Of a DNA stretch of 64,000 nt, positions 31,316-40,758 are shown one piece after another. The translations under genes and the position numbers were made by a program. The stretch comes from Candidatus Nanopelagicus limnes (GTDB lineage: Bacteria; Actinomycetota; Actinomycetes; Nanopelagicales; Nanopelagicaceae): positions 1,174,109-1,238,108 of the forward strand of contig NZ_CP016768.2 in assembly GCF_002287885.2 (NCBI RefSeq), given 5' to 3'. The notes under the pieces were generated by a model. That model was not told the origin of the DNA and searched no databases. It was given only the letters and a program-made list of their open reading frames with translations. Within the stretch, counting starts at the first letter, position 1, and each line of letters starts with the position of its first letter.

Positions 31316-31819
31316 TTAAGCGTTTGTTTGTGGATCGGTAACAGCAACTCGTGCTGGTCTAATTACACGATCTTTAAATTTATACCCCGGTTGCAAGATC
31401 TTTGATGCAGTTGGCTCAGTAACATCTGGTGAGCTCTCATGAGTTAGCGCTTCATGAATCTCAGGGTTAAATGGCACAGGGGCATCAGAAAATCTAGTTA
31501 ACCCCAATTTTTCAACAATTGAGTTAATTCGATCTGCCACTGCTTTAAATCCACCAGTTAACTCACCATGTTCTGCTGCTCGATCAAGATCATCTAGAAC
31601 TGGTAGGAACTCCATTAAAACAGCAGCGAACGCAAACTCAGTAGTTGAAACTCGATCACGATCTACTCGCTTTCGATAATTTGCATACTCCGCTTGCAAA
31701 CGTTGTAAATCTGCAGTCAAAGTTGCAACTTCATCAACTACAACAGTTGCCTCATTTAATGCTTCATCAACTGCGTCAGAGAGTTCCTTCTCTGACGCAG
31801 CTAAGTTTTCTTCACTCAT
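31316..31819 (-). CDS. grpE: Nucleotide exchange factor GrpE
   Basis: Releases ADP from DnaK. The 167-residue protein has an acidic coiled-coil N-terminus (about 1-60, including LQAEYANYRKRVDRDR) and the C-terminal four-helix/beta domain with FLPVLDDLDRAAEHG and the terminal PGYKFKDRVIRPARVAV. Its ATG overlaps the dnaK stop (TAATG), fixing its place as second gene of dnaK-grpE-dnaJ-hspR. Confidence 0.96.
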   Translation of the reverse strand: MSEENLAASEKELSDAVDEALNEATVVVDEVATLTADLQRLQAEYANYRKRVDRDRVSTTEFAFAAVLMEFLPVLDDLDRAAEHGELTGGFKAVADRINSIVEKLGLTRFSDAPVPFNPEIHEALTHESSPDVTEPTASKILQPGYKFKDRVIRPARVAVTDPQTNA

Positions 31820-33648
31820 TACTTTTGCTCATCCACAACTTCAGCATCCTGCACACCATCATCGGATGGAGTATCACCGGCTGTTGCTTGCGCAGCATTT
31901 GCTGCATATAGAGCAGCACCTAGTTGTTGGCTGATCTCAGAGACTTTTTCAGTTGCACTCTTTATCGCTGAAAGATCATTGCCTTCGAGTGATTTCTTTA
32001 AATCTGCAATTGCAGTTTCAACCTCACTCTTCTTAGTGGCGTTCTCACCTTCGTTGAACTTATCAGCGTTGTCTTTTAAGAACTTTTCAGTTTGATAGAC
32101 AAGTGAGTCGCCAGAGTTTCTAACATCTGCCTCTTCACGACGTTGCTTATCTTCATCAGCATGAGCTTCAGCATCTTTCATCATTCGCTCAATCTCATCC
32201 TTAGAAAGAGCGGAGCCACCGGTAATTGTCATCCGTTGCTCTTTGCCAGTACCAAGATCCTTCGCTGACACATGGACAATTCCATTTGCATCAATATCAA
32301 ATGTGACCTCAATTTGTGGCACACCTCTTGGTGCTGGTGGTAGACCGGTTAACTCAAACATGCCAAGTTTTTTATTGTAAGCAGCCATCTCGCGCTCACC
32401 TTGGAATACTTGAATTTGTACTGCTGGTTGATTGTCATCAGCAGTTGAGAAGATCTCACTTCGCTTAGTTGGGATAGTTGTATTTCGCTCAATCAACTTA
32501 GTCATAACGCCACCTTTGGTTTCAATACCAAGGGATAGTGGTGTTACATCAAGTAGTAGAACATCTTTAACCTCGCCCTTTAAAACACCAGCTTGCAGCG
32601 CAGCTCCAACAGCTACAACCTCATCTGGGTTTACACCTTTGTTTGGCTCTTTGCCGCCAGTTAATGATTTAACTAAATCAACAACTGCTGGCATACGAGT
32701 TGATCCACCAACTAGAACTACATGATCGATATCTGCAATCGGAATTCCAGCATCCTTTAGGACTGCCTGGAATGGCTTCTTGCATCGCTCAAGTAGATCT
32801 GCGGTTAATCCTTGGAATTGCGCTCTAGTAATAGTCTCATCTAAGAAAAGTGGATTCTTCTCAGCATCAACTGTGATGTATGGCAGATTAATTGATGTTT
32901 GCGCAGAGGATGAAAGCTCAATCTTTGCCTTCTCAGCACCTTCACGAACACGTTGCATCGCCATCTTATCTTTTGTTAAATCAATTCCATTTTTAGCAGC
33001 AAAGGTTTTTACTAGGTGATCAACTAATGCTTGATCCCAGTCATCGCCACCAAGGTTGTTATCACCATTGGTTGCTTTAACCTCAACTACGCCTTCGCCA
33101 ATTTCAAGAAGTGAAACATCAAATGTTCCACCACCAAGGTCGAAAACTAAAATGGTTTGTTCTTTATCGCCTTTATCTAAACCGTAAGCGAGCGCAGCAG
33201 CAGTTGGCTCGTTAACAATACGAAGCACATTAAGACCAGCAATCTCACCAGCCTCTTTAGTTGCTTGACGTTGCGCGTCATTAAAGTATGCCGGCACAGT
33301 AATTACGGCGTCCGATACCGTCTCACCCAAATAACTTTCGGCATCTCGCTTTAGCTTCATTAAAATACGAGCGCTAATTTCCTGTGGTGTGTACTTCTTT
33401 GAATCAACATCTTGAGCCCAGTTGGTACCCATATGTCTTTTGACTGAGCGAATCGTTCGCTCTACGTTGGTTACAGATTGTCTCTTTGCAACCTCACCAA
33501 CTAATACCTCACCATTTTTTGCAAATGCCACAATGGAAGGTGTGGTTCTTGCACCCTCAGCATTTGCGATAACCGTTGGTTCACCACCCTCTAAAACCGC
33601 TACGCAGCTATTAGTGGTTCCTAAATCGATTCCGACCGCTCTGGCCAT
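31819..33648 (-). CDS. dnaK: Hsp70 chaperone DnaK
   Basis: Central ATP-dependent folding chaperone. The 609-residue protein begins with the phosphate-1 motif [13 protein letters not shown], contains [14 protein letters not shown] and the linker [16 protein letters not shown], and the substrate-binding domain runs to about 500 with a helical lid. The C-terminal tail [13 protein letters not shown] is the acidic end typical of DnaK. AAGGAGG (33657-33663, complement) is a strong ribosome site 8 bases upstream of the ATG. Expression is expected to be controlled by HspR through the upstream HAIR operators. Confidence 0.98.
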   Translation of the reverse strand: MARAVGIDLGTTNSCVAVLEGGEPTVIANAEGARTTPSIVAFAKNGEVLVGEVAKRQSVTNVERTIRSVKRHMGTNWAQDVDSKKYTPQEISARILMKLKRDAESYLGETVSDAVITVPAYFNDAQRQATKEAGEIAGLNVLRIVNEPTAAALAYGLDKGDKEQTILVFDLGGGTFDVSLLEIGEGVVEVKATNGDNNLGGDDWDQALVDHLVKTFAAKNGIDLTKDKMAMQRVREGAEKAKIELSSSAQTSINLPYITVDAEKNPLFLDETITRAQFQGLTADLLERCKKPFQAVLKDAGIPIADIDHVVLVGGSTRMPAVVDLVKSLTGGKEPNKGVNPDEVVAVGAALQAGVLKGEVKDVLLLDVTPLSLGIETKGGVMTKLIERNTTIPTKRSEIFSTADDNQPAVQIQVFQGEREMAAYNKKLGMFELTGLPPAPRGVPQIEVTFDIDANGIVHVSAKDLGTGKEQRMTITGGSALSKDEIERMMKDAEAHADEDKQRREEADVRNSGDSLVYQTEKFLKDNADKFNEGENATKKSEVETAIADLKKSLEGNDLSAIKSATEKVSEISQQLGAALYAANAAQATAGDTPSDDGVQDAEVVDEQK

Positions 33649-33723
33649 TTAAATATCCTCCTTGTTTTCGCTTACTTCTCTTGCGAGGCTGGTTTAACCC
33701 ATCCTCATGGGAGTATTTTCAAC

Positions 33724-33768
33724 CTTGAGTGCCCATTTAGTCAAAAGGTTGAGCCAGATAGGCTCAAG
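33724..33768 (-). promoter_or_regulatory. HspR operator region (HAIR sites) upstream of dnaK
   Basis: Reading the plus strand, GTTGAGC at 33748-33754, seven bases, then GCTCAAG at 33762-33768 match the HAIR consensus CTTGAGT-N7-ACTCAAG with two outer mismatches. A second half site CTTGAGT lies at 33724-33730. The half sites AACCTTGAG (33721-33729) and CTCAAGGTT (33763-33771) also form a 9-base inverted pair. On the minus strand a TTGACT (complement of 33739-33744) could be the -35 element with the downstream half site in the spacer. Site placement just upstream of dnaK supports HspR control; binding itself is inferred. Confidence 0.8.
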
Positions 33769-33858
33769 GTTGCTACCTAAAGAACTCCCCATGCGGGGTA
33801 TTTATTCCCACAATGGGTAAACCAACTCAGAGCCCACCCCCTGACCTACCCTTAACCC
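33769..33858. other. dnaK-etfD divergent intergenic remainder
   Basis: Beyond the HAIR sites this region carries two small GC-rich inverted repeats, CCCC-ATGC-GGGG at 33787-33798 and CCCA-CAA-TGGG near 33808-33818, and then the C-rich run before the etfD start. They may be part of the etfD promoter or form a leader hairpin. No additional gene is visible. Confidence 0.35.
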
Positions 33859-35925
33859 GTGCTCGCACTCCTTGCCTATCTATTAACCGCTGCCGCAGTT
33901 GGCATCTTTGGTTATCGCGGCTTTGAGCTGTTTAAAAAAATATCAGCAGGTCAAAGTGATCCAACTCGTTTTGATAACAAGAGCAAGAGATTAAAAAATA
34001 TGTTGGTGGAAGTTTTATCCCACACCAAGATGCTTAACTTCACCGTTACTGGAATTGCCCACTGGTTTGTAATGATTGGTTTTGGCGCCCTCCTTGGCAC
34101 ATTAGTAACTGCATATTTTCAGTTAACAAATCCTGCATGGACCTTGCCATTAATAGGACATTTCATTGGTTATGAATTATTTGTTGAGTTTATTGCTGCT
34201 GCCACCGGTGTTGGAATTGTTGCCTTAATTGGAATTAGACAATTTACTAGAGTTTTTAGAAAGGGAAGAAAGTCTAGATTTTTTGGTTCTGGTAACAAAA
34301 AGGCTTATTACGTTGAAGCAACTATTTTGGCAGTTGTCTTCTGCGTTTTCTCACTTCGTGGCTTAGAAGGAGCGCTAGCAGGCGTTGCCTCTTGGAATTG
34401 GCATTACGCAATCTCATACCCAGCTGTTTTATTCTTCAGTGATTACTCAACTGCTCAGATTGAAAACTTAATTAAAACAATTGCCTTCACCAAAATCACC
34501 GTTTCAATGGCCTGGTTTATTGTGGTTGGAATTAATCTAACAATGGGAATTGCTTGGCATAGATTTTTAGCATTTTTTAATATCTTCTTTAAGCGCAATC
34601 CAAGTAAATTAAATGCATTGGGTCCGCTTCCAGTAATGCTCTCTCATGGCAAAGAGATTAATTTTGAAGATCCAAAAGAGGATGATGTATTTGGTATTGG
34701 AAGCGCTGCTGATATATCTTGGAAAGGCCTTCTTGATATGTCTACCTGCACCGAATGCGGCAGATGCCAATCACAATGCCCTGCTTGGCATACTGATAAA
34801 CCGCTATCTCCCAAGCTCTTAATCATGGCAATGCGAGATCACGCATTAGCCAAAGTCGGTACTGAAGCAGCATCTGCTACCAAGATTGTTGGTAACGCTC
34901 ATGAGAATGCAATCTCATTAGATGTTTTATGGTCCTGCACAACCTGCGGCGCGTGCGTTGAAGAGTGCCCAGTTGATATAGAACATGTTGATCACATAGT
35001 TAATATGCGAAGATTTCAAGTCTTAGTTGAGTCTGAGTTTCCAACAGAGCTTGGTAACACATTTCGCAATTTAGAAAAAGCTGGCAACCCATGGGGGGCT
35101 AATAGAACTGATCGCGATGCTTGGATTAAAGAGGTTGATTTTCCAGTTACTGTAATTGATTCAGTAATACCGGAAGATGTTGAGTATTTATTTTGGGTTG
35201 GTTGTGCTGGCGCGTATGAAGAGCGGGCTAAGAAAACTACAAAAGCAGTTGCTGAGCTTTTATATATGTCAGGAGTTAGCTTTGGTGTTCTAGGAAAGCG
35301 TGAGACCTGCACCGGAGATCCTGCAAGGCGAAGTGGTAATGAGTTTTTATATCAGATTTTATCTAGAGAAAATATTGAAACACTGCAAGAGACTTTTGGT
35401 ACTCGAGGAGTAAAGAAGGTTGTAGTTACCTGCCCGCATTGCTTCACAACAATTGGTAGAGATTACAAGCAACAAGGTTTTGAATTACAAATGGTTCATC
35501 ACACCCAATTGTTAAATCAATTAGTTAAAGAGGGTAAGTTAAAACCAATAGCACCCGCTAAAGCCGACGCTAAGAAACTTACTTATCATGATCCTTGTTA
35601 CCTAGGTCGACACAATCAAATTTATGAACCACCACGGGAGTTATTGGAATCAGCTGGTGTTGAGGTGAGTGAAATGCCTAGAAATAAAGAGCGATCATTT
35701 TGTTGTGGCGCAGGTGGTGGGCGAATGTGGATGGAGGAAAAAATTGGCGAGCGCATCAACTTAAATCGTGTTGATGAAGCAATCGCAACAGGTGCTGAGG
35801 AAGTAGCAGTTGGTTGTCCGTTTTGTCGCGTGATGGTCTCTGATGGAATGGTGGCTAAGAACAGCTCTGTTGAAGTTCTAGATGTTGCTCAGATAATGCT
35901 GCGCAGCGTGAAAAGATCAGGCTAA
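33859..35925 (+). CDS. etfD: EtfD-like membrane Fe-S oxidoreductase
   Basis: Membrane protein of 688 residues related to heterodisulfide-reductase-type proteins. N-terminal helices (about 1-250) resemble the heme-binding nitrate reductase gamma domain. Two 4Fe-4S motifs follow (CTECGRCQSQCPAWH and CTTCGACVEECPVDIE), then two CCG domains with cysteine pairs, for example YHDPCYLGRHN and FCCGAGGGRMW. The Mycobacterium homologue Rv0338c (EtfD) is known to take electrons from ETF during fatty-acid oxidation; this one lacks the extra C-terminal stretch of that longer protein. GTG start. The role here is by homology; the nearby acyl-CoA dehydrogenase supports it. Confidence 0.82.
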   Translation: MLALLAYLLTAAAVGIFGYRGFELFKKISAGQSDPTRFDNKSKRLKNMLVEVLSHTKMLNFTVTGIAHWFVMIGFGALLGTLVTAYFQLTNPAWTLPLIGHFIGYELFVEFIAAATGVGIVALIGIRQFTRVFRKGRKSRFFGSGNKKAYYVEATILAVVFCVFSLRGLEGALAGVASWNWHYAISYPAVLFFSDYSTAQIENLIKTIAFTKITVSMAWFIVVGINLTMGIAWHRFLAFFNIFFKRNPSKLNALGPLPVMLSHGKEINFEDPKEDDVFGIGSAADISWKGLLDMSTCTECGRCQSQCPAWHTDKPLSPKLLIMAMRDHALAKVGTEAASATKIVGNAHENAISLDVLWSCTTCGACVEECPVDIEHVDHIVNMRRFQVLVESEFPTELGNTFRNLEKAGNPWGANRTDRDAWIKEVDFPVTVIDSVIPEDVEYLFWVGCAGAYEERAKKTTKAVAELLYMSGVSFGVLGKRETCTGDPARRSGNEFLYQILSRENIETLQETFGTRGVKKVVVTCPHCFTTIGRDYKQQGFELQMVHHTQLLNQLVKEGKLKPIAPAKADAKKLTYHDPCYLGRHNQIYEPPRELLESAGVEVSEMPRNKERSFCCGAGGGRMWMEEKIGERINLNRVDEAIATGAEEVAVGCPFCRVMVSDGMVAKNSSVEVLDVAQIMLRSVKRSG

Positions 35926-35938
35926 AGCACACTCGATT

Positions 35939-35990
35939 CTCAGGAAACCCTCAGGATGGTAGATAATCATCATCCTTGAGGTGATGCCAA
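35939..35990 (+). promoter_or_regulatory. Direct-repeat operator and promoter of the response regulator gene
   Basis: CTCAGGA occurs at 35939-35945 and again at 35950-35956, exactly 11 bases apart (7+4), the spacing of two half sites on one DNA face that OmpR/PhoP-family regulators use. GATAAT at 35962-35967 would be a -10 element. A weak GAGGTG lies shortly before the ATG at 35991. Together this looks like an autoregulated promoter; binding has not been shown. Confidence 0.6.
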
Positions 35991-36734
35991 ATGACAACTC
36001 TTAAAGAAAGAGTAAGTAGTAGCCAAGAAGTTAATCAGAGCACGCAGCGAATTCTCGTTGTAGATGATGAGAATTCAATTAGTGAACTCATTGCCACCAG
36101 TTTAAAGTTTGTTGGCTTTGATGTTAGAACAGCTGCCTCTGGCTCTGCCGCCCTGCAAATTGCGCAGGAGTTCAAACCACACGCATTAATTCTTGATGTG
36201 ATGCTGCCTGACCAAAATGGTTTTGAGGTTTGCCGGCAACTTCGAAGTGAAGGTCATAATGTTGGCGTTTTGTTTTTAACTGCTAAAGATTCAGTTGAAG
36301 ACAAGATTGCGGGCTTAACAATTGGCGGGGATGATTATGTAACTAAACCTTTCTCATTAGAGGAGTTAGTTGCTCGCCTGCGCGCACTTCTTCGCAGAAC
36401 TGGCGCCACGCAAGTTTTAGCAGATGATGAAAAAATTAGATTTGCAGATCTTGAATTAGATGAAGCAACTCATGAGGTTAGACGAGCTGGCAATCTAATT
36501 GATCTCTCACCTACTGAGTTTTTATTACTTCGCTACTTAATGATTAATGCTGATCGAGTAGTAAGTAAATCTCAAATCTTAGATCATGTTTGGCAATATG
36601 ATTTCAGAGGAGATATGGGAATTGTGGAGACATATGTTTCCTATTTACGAAAGAAAATTGATATCTATGAACCAGCCTTAATTCACACAGTACGAGGTGT
36701 TGGATACCGCTTAAGGTTGCCAGCAGGTAAGTAA
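35991..36734 (+). CDS. OmpR-family response regulator (PhoP-like)
   Basis: DNA-binding response regulator of 247 residues: receiver domain with ILDVMLPD (phospho-acceptor Asp69) and KPFSLEE (Lys119), then a winged-helix effector domain (about 150-243) with VETYVSYLRKKID. The block TIGGDDYVTKPFSLEE and LLRYLMINADRVVSK closely resemble mycobacterial PhoP. An 11-base-spaced direct repeat upstream fits the site architecture of that family. The kinase gene follows 17 bases downstream, so the two form a two-component pair. Confidence 0.92.
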   Translation: MTTLKERVSSSQEVNQSTQRILVVDDENSISELIATSLKFVGFDVRTAASGSAALQIAQEFKPHALILDVMLPDQNGFEVCRQLRSEGHNVGVLFLTAKDSVEDKIAGLTIGGDDYVTKPFSLEELVARLRALLRRTGATQVLADDEKIRFADLELDEATHEVRRAGNLIDLSPTEFLLLRYLMINADRVVSKSQILDHVWQYDFRGDMGIVETYVSYLRKKIDIYEPALIHTVRGVGYRLRLPAGK

Positions 36735-36751
36735 TTGATAACAATTAGCAG

Positions 36752-38218
36752 ATGAATTCACCGTTAAGTCGGGTGCGCACTCCGCTCTCACTTTGGAGCT
36801 TGCGCAACCGACTTATCTTGGCCTCTGTTGTTCTAGCTAGCTTTGCAATCATTGCCTCAGATTTTGCAGCAAATGCTGCTCTTCGCACCTACCTGATCTC
36901 CCAAGTAGATGATCAGTTAATTAATATCTCAAATACCTCTCTAAATCGCTTAGATCGTGCTGGTATTGCACCCCTTGAAGCAGATGATAAAAACTCACCA
37001 TTTAAAATTTTAGAACCACTTCGTGGTGTGCCAACTGCAACTTCAATTACATTATTAGATGTTGATGGAAATCTAATTGGTCAGGTTGGTGGTGAGTTAG
37101 GTGATAAAAACTTTGCCGTAACTGGGATGAAAATCGATGAGGTTAGTCAGTATAGAAATCTCCCCTTCACCATTGAAGGTAAAGATGGTCAGCCTGATAT
37201 CAGAGCGCTTGCCCAGATGTTGCCAACTGGAATGGGAAGTGTGATTGTTGCTGATTCCTTGGAGAAGGTTGATAAAACTTTAAGCCAACTTCGTTTTCTA
37301 TTTTTAATTTTAGGAACAATTGCATTAATTGCAATTGCTATGGCAGCCAGATGGATTATCGCGCTCGGTTTAAAACCTTTAGAGGCGGTTGAAGATACAG
37401 CTGAAGCGATTGCTGCGGGTGATCTTTCAGCACGTTTGCCGGCTGCAAAACCAGATACTGAAGTTGGCCGTCTTACTACCTCACTTAACACGATGCTTGC
37501 CCGAATTGAAGAGTCCTTTACTGCTCGAGTGGAAAGTGAAAATAAGTTAAGAAGATTTGTCGCAGATGCCTCCCATGAACTTCGCACACCACTTACTGCT
37601 ATTCGCGGCTTCGCTGAATTACATAGACAAGGTGCGGTAGTTGGGGAGGAAAAAACAAAAGAATTAATCAATCGAATTGAAAAAGAATCAGTTCGAATGA
37701 GTTCACTTGTAGAGGATTTATTACTGCTTGCCCGGCTTGATCAATCACGTGAATTAGATAAAGAACCAGTTGATTTAAATACCTTAATCACCGAAGCGGT
37801 AGCTTCAGCAAGAGCTGCAGGGCCAAATCATCCAATTGAAATAAAACTTGAGGCAAGTGAGATATTTGTTTTGGGTGATTCCCAGCGCATCCATCAAGTG
37901 ATTGCAAACTTATTAGCAAATGCCAGAGCCCACACACCAAATGGCACAGAAATAAGTATTACTGCAATGCAAGGAGTAAGTGAAACAACGATTGCCGTTT
38001 CAGATAAAGGGCCAGGATTATCAAGGGCTGATCAGGATCGAATCTTTGAAAGATTTTATCGAGCAGATCCGTCACGGGTTAGAAACTCTGGTGAGGGAAG
38101 TGGTCTTGGATTATCAATTGTTGATGCAGTTATGAAAGCCCACGGTGGTTATGTAAGTGTTAAATCTGAAGTTGGACAGGGTGCAACTTTTACCCTGCAT
38201 TTTTTAAATCAGGAGTAA
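36752..38218 (+). CDS. Two-component sensor histidine kinase (PhoR-like)
   Basis: Membrane-bound sensor, 488 residues. Two transmembrane helices (about 20-42 and 185-205) flank an extracytoplasmic domain of about 145 residues. A HAMP linker (about 205-258) precedes the DHp helix with the phosphoacceptor His275 in VADASHELRTPLTAIRG; the catalytic domain has NLLANARAHTP, DKGPGL and GLGLSIVDAV. The signal is unknown. Partner of the upstream PhoP-like regulator; ends 4 bases from convergent dcd. Confidence 0.92.
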   Translation: MNSPLSRVRTPLSLWSLRNRLILASVVLASFAIIASDFAANAALRTYLISQVDDQLINISNTSLNRLDRAGIAPLEADDKNSPFKILEPLRGVPTATSITLLDVDGNLIGQVGGELGDKNFAVTGMKIDEVSQYRNLPFTIEGKDGQPDIRALAQMLPTGMGSVIVADSLEKVDKTLSQLRFLFLILGTIALIAIAMAARWIIALGLKPLEAVEDTAEAIAAGDLSARLPAAKPDTEVGRLTTSLNTMLARIEESFTARVESENKLRRFVADASHELRTPLTAIRGFAELHRQGAVVGEEKTKELINRIEKESVRMSSLVEDLLLLARLDQSRELDKEPVDLNTLITEAVASARAAGPNHPIEIKLEASEIFVLGDSQRIHQVIANLLANARAHTPNGTEISITAMQGVSETTIAVSDKGPGLSRADQDRIFERFYRADPSRVRNSGEGSGLGLSIVDAVMKAHGGYVSVKSEVGQGATFTLHFLNQE

Positions 38219-38222
38219 CTAA

Positions 38223-38801
38223 CTACTCAACTTTACTTTTATGAAAGTTCAACCAAGATTTTGATGGTGTTGGACCACGTTGGCCTTGATACCTAGAACC
38301 ATAAACTGCTGATCCATATGGATGCTCAGCAGGAGATGATAATTTGATTAAACAAAGTTGGCCGATTTTCATTCCGGGAAATAATTTCACTGGCAGATTA
38401 GCAACATTAGAAAGCTCAAGTGTTATGTGTCCAGAAAAACCTGGATCAATAAATCCTGCTGTTGAATGAGTTAGTAAACCTAGGCGACCTAAAGATGATT
38501 TACCCTCTAAGCGACCTGCAATATCATCAGGCAAAGTTATAACTTCATATGTACTTGCCAATACAAACTCACCTGGATGCAAAATAAAATGCTCATCCGG
38601 AGTTACCGCAACCTCGCGAGTAAGCTCTGGTTGTTCTATTGATGGATCAATAACTGAATATTTGTGGTTTTCAAAAACTCTAAAAAAACGATCGAGCCTT
38701 ACATCAACACTTGATGGCTGCACCATCACCTCGGTGAAAGGTTCAACCTTTACCCGTCCGGCGGAGATCTCTGCGCGAATATCGCGATCACTTAGTAGCA
38801 C
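38223..38801 (-). CDS. dcd: dCTP deaminase (likely bifunctional, dUMP-forming)
   Basis: Deoxycytidine nucleotide deaminase that feeds dTTP synthesis. The mycobacterial Dcd, whose sequence this strongly resembles, also hydrolyses dUTP to dUMP. Motifs: [54 protein letters not shown], and the C-terminal [13 protein letters not shown], all conserved in the family. A TTG further upstream gives a longer reading, but I choose GTG at 38801, which starts the protein at the normal V-L-L-S-D-R-D. A gap of about 90 bases separates it from the acyl-CoA dehydrogenase start. Confidence 0.93.
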   Translation of the reverse strand: MLLSDRDIRAEISAGRVKVEPFTEVMVQPSSVDVRLDRFFRVFENHKYSVIDPSIEQPELTREVAVTPDEHFILHPGEFVLASTYEVITLPDDIAGRLEGKSSLGRLGLLTHSTAGFIDPGFSGHITLELSNVANLPVKLFPGMKIGQLCLIKLSSPAEHPYGSAVYGSRYQGQRGPTPSKSWLNFHKSKVE

Positions 38802-38851
38802 AATCGCAGACCCTATCCTGAATAACAAAATTGTGAGGGTAAAACCTACTG

Positions 38852-38880
38852 GCGGGTATTGATTAAGTTACCCGCGGGTA
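38852..38880. promoter_or_regulatory. Palindromic operator upstream of the acyl-CoA dehydrogenase gene
   Basis: TACCCGCGGGTA at 38869-38880 is a perfect 12-base palindrome. A further half site GCGGGTA at 38852-38858 forms an inverted pair with the left arm. The site sits just before the ATG at 38894, between divergent dcd and the acyl-CoA dehydrogenase gene. Such GC-rich palindromes are typical of TetR-family regulators of fatty-acid genes; the regulator is not in this window, and the role is inferred from location. Confidence 0.55.
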
Positions 38881-38893
38881 GCATGCTTGTCCC

Positions 38894-40720
38894 ATGGGCC
38901 ATTACATAGCCAATCTGCGCGATATTGAGTTTTGTCTTTTTGATTTATTGGAACGTGAATCAATTTTAGGAAAATCAATATATAAAGATTTAGATCGTGA
39001 AACTGCAATGGGCATGCTTGAAGAGGTTAAGCGCATGGCAGAAAATGATTTAGCTGCCTCATTTATTGATGGTGATCGCCAAGAAGTTAAGTTTGATCCA
39101 AAAACTGGAGATGCAAAATTACCTGAATCTTTCAAAAAATCTTATAAAACTTTTATGGATAACGAGTGGTGGCGAATTGATGCACCAGTTGAGTTAGGTG
39201 GCACAGCAATTCCACCATCTATTCGTTGGGCAATTGCTGAAATGGTTTTAGGATCAAATCCTGCAATTCATATTTACGCCTCCGGTACCGCCTTTGCTCA
39301 TGTTGCTTATGTTTTTGGTACACCAGAACAAAAGAAGGTTGCAAAGTTAATGGTTGATAAGCAATGGGGTGCAACCATGATGCTTACCGAACCTGATGCA
39401 GGCAGTGACGTTGGCGCTGGTCGTTCTAAAGCTGTTAAGCAAGCAGATGGCACATGGCACATAACTGGCACAAAAAGATTTATTACCTCAGGTGATTCAG
39501 ATCTTACAGAGAACATTATTCACTTTGTGTTGGCACGTCCTGAAGGTGCGGTTGCTGGCACTAAAGGATTAGACCTCTACATGATTCCAAAGTTTATGTT
39601 TGATTTTGAAACTGGCGCACTTGGAAAACGAAATGGTGTTTATGTAACTAAATTAGAGGAGAAGATGGGCCTGCATGTTTCAACAACATGTGAAATGAAT
39701 TTAGGTGAAAAAGAGCCTGCGGTTGGATATTTATTAGGTGATGTTCATGATGGCATTGCGCAGATGTTTAAGGTTATTGAGTATGCCCGCATGATGGTTG
39801 GAACTAAAGCAATTGCAACATTAAGTGCTGGTTACCAACAAGCACTTTCTTACGCTAAAACACGTGTGCAAGGCCCTGATTTAACAGTTGCTAAAGATAA
39901 GAACAGCCCACGAGTTGAAATTATTAAGCACCCAGATGTTCGCCGTTCTTTGATGGTACAAAAGTCATACTCTGAAGGAATGCGCGCGCTAGTTCTTTAC
40001 ACGGCAACGATTCAGGACTCATTCCAGTTAGCTCAAGCCGAGGGCACAGATAAAGAAAAGATTGAAGATTTACACCTAATTAATGACTTGTTGCTGCCAA
40101 TTGTTAAAGGGTATGGCAGCGAGAAATCTTGGACATTACTTGGTACTGAGTCATTACAAACCTTTGGTGGCTCTGGCTTTACTACCGATTGGCCACTTGA
40201 GCAGTATGTAAGAGATGCCAAGATCGATACTTTGTATGAAGGCACAACTGCTATTCAAGGTTTAGATTTCTTCTTCCGCAAGATTGTGAGAGATCGTGGT
40301 CGTTCCATAACAATTTTAGGTAAAGAAATTGCCAAATTTGCATCCGCTGGTGGAAATCTGCCAGAGGAGAAAAAAGCTTTGCTTAAAACACTAGAAGATG
40401 TGCAGGCAATGATTGGTCACATGGTTGGTGTGGCAATGGAATCACAGGAGAATCCAAAAGAGATTTATAAGGTTGGACTTAATACCTCAAGATTATTAAT
40501 GGCAACTGGTGACTTAATTATTGCCTGGTTGCTTCTTCGCCAAGCAGATATTGCACAAAATAAGTTAGCAACAGCTGGTAAAGATACTGAGTTTTATAAC
40601 GGTAAAATCGCCTCAGCTAAGTTTTTCGTAAGATCTGTCCTTCCTCATATCTCAGTTGAAAGAGCTGTTGTTGAGTCTGAGACTGGTGAAATTATGAACA
40701 TTGCTGAAAGTGCCTTTTAA
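38894..40720 (+). CDS. Acyl-CoA dehydrogenase (FadE5-like)
   Basis: FAD-dependent first enzyme of fatty-acid beta-oxidation, passing electrons to ETF. The 608-residue protein begins MGHYIANLRDIEFCLFDLL, similar to the mycobacterial FadE5 group, which is longer than ordinary 380-residue acyl-CoA dehydrogenases. The middle has TEPDAGSDVGAGRSKAV and GTKRFITSGDSD. The catalytic base is probably Glu449 in DTLYEGTTAIQG. The longer C-terminal helical domain is intact. A palindromic operator lies upstream; etfD in the same region could take its electrons via ETF. Confidence 0.92.
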   Translation: MGHYIANLRDIEFCLFDLLERESILGKSIYKDLDRETAMGMLEEVKRMAENDLAASFIDGDRQEVKFDPKTGDAKLPESFKKSYKTFMDNEWWRIDAPVELGGTAIPPSIRWAIAEMVLGSNPAIHIYASGTAFAHVAYVFGTPEQKKVAKLMVDKQWGATMMLTEPDAGSDVGAGRSKAVKQADGTWHITGTKRFITSGDSDLTENIIHFVLARPEGAVAGTKGLDLYMIPKFMFDFETGALGKRNGVYVTKLEEKMGLHVSTTCEMNLGEKEPAVGYLLGDVHDGIAQMFKVIEYARMMVGTKAIATLSAGYQQALSYAKTRVQGPDLTVAKDKNSPRVEIIKHPDVRRSLMVQKSYSEGMRALVLYTATIQDSFQLAQAEGTDKEKIEDLHLINDLLLPIVKGYGSEKSWTLLGTESLQTFGGSGFTTDWPLEQYVRDAKIDTLYEGTTAIQGLDFFFRKIVRDRGRSITILGKEIAKFASAGGNLPEEKKALLKTLEDVQAMIGHMVGVAMESQENPKEIYKVGLNTSRLLMATGDLIIAWLLLRQADIAQNKLATAGKDTEFYNGKIASAKFFVRSVLPHISVERAVVESETGEIMNIAESAF

Positions 40721-40758
40721 ATTTAATTAAATTACTCGCTTAATGTAAGGTGCTTCTT

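Noticed and set aside
33787..33798. CCCC-ATGC-GGGG repeat as a terminator for dnaK or etfD
   Set aside because: It lies upstream of both divergent genes and lacks a T-run, so it cannot end either transcript.
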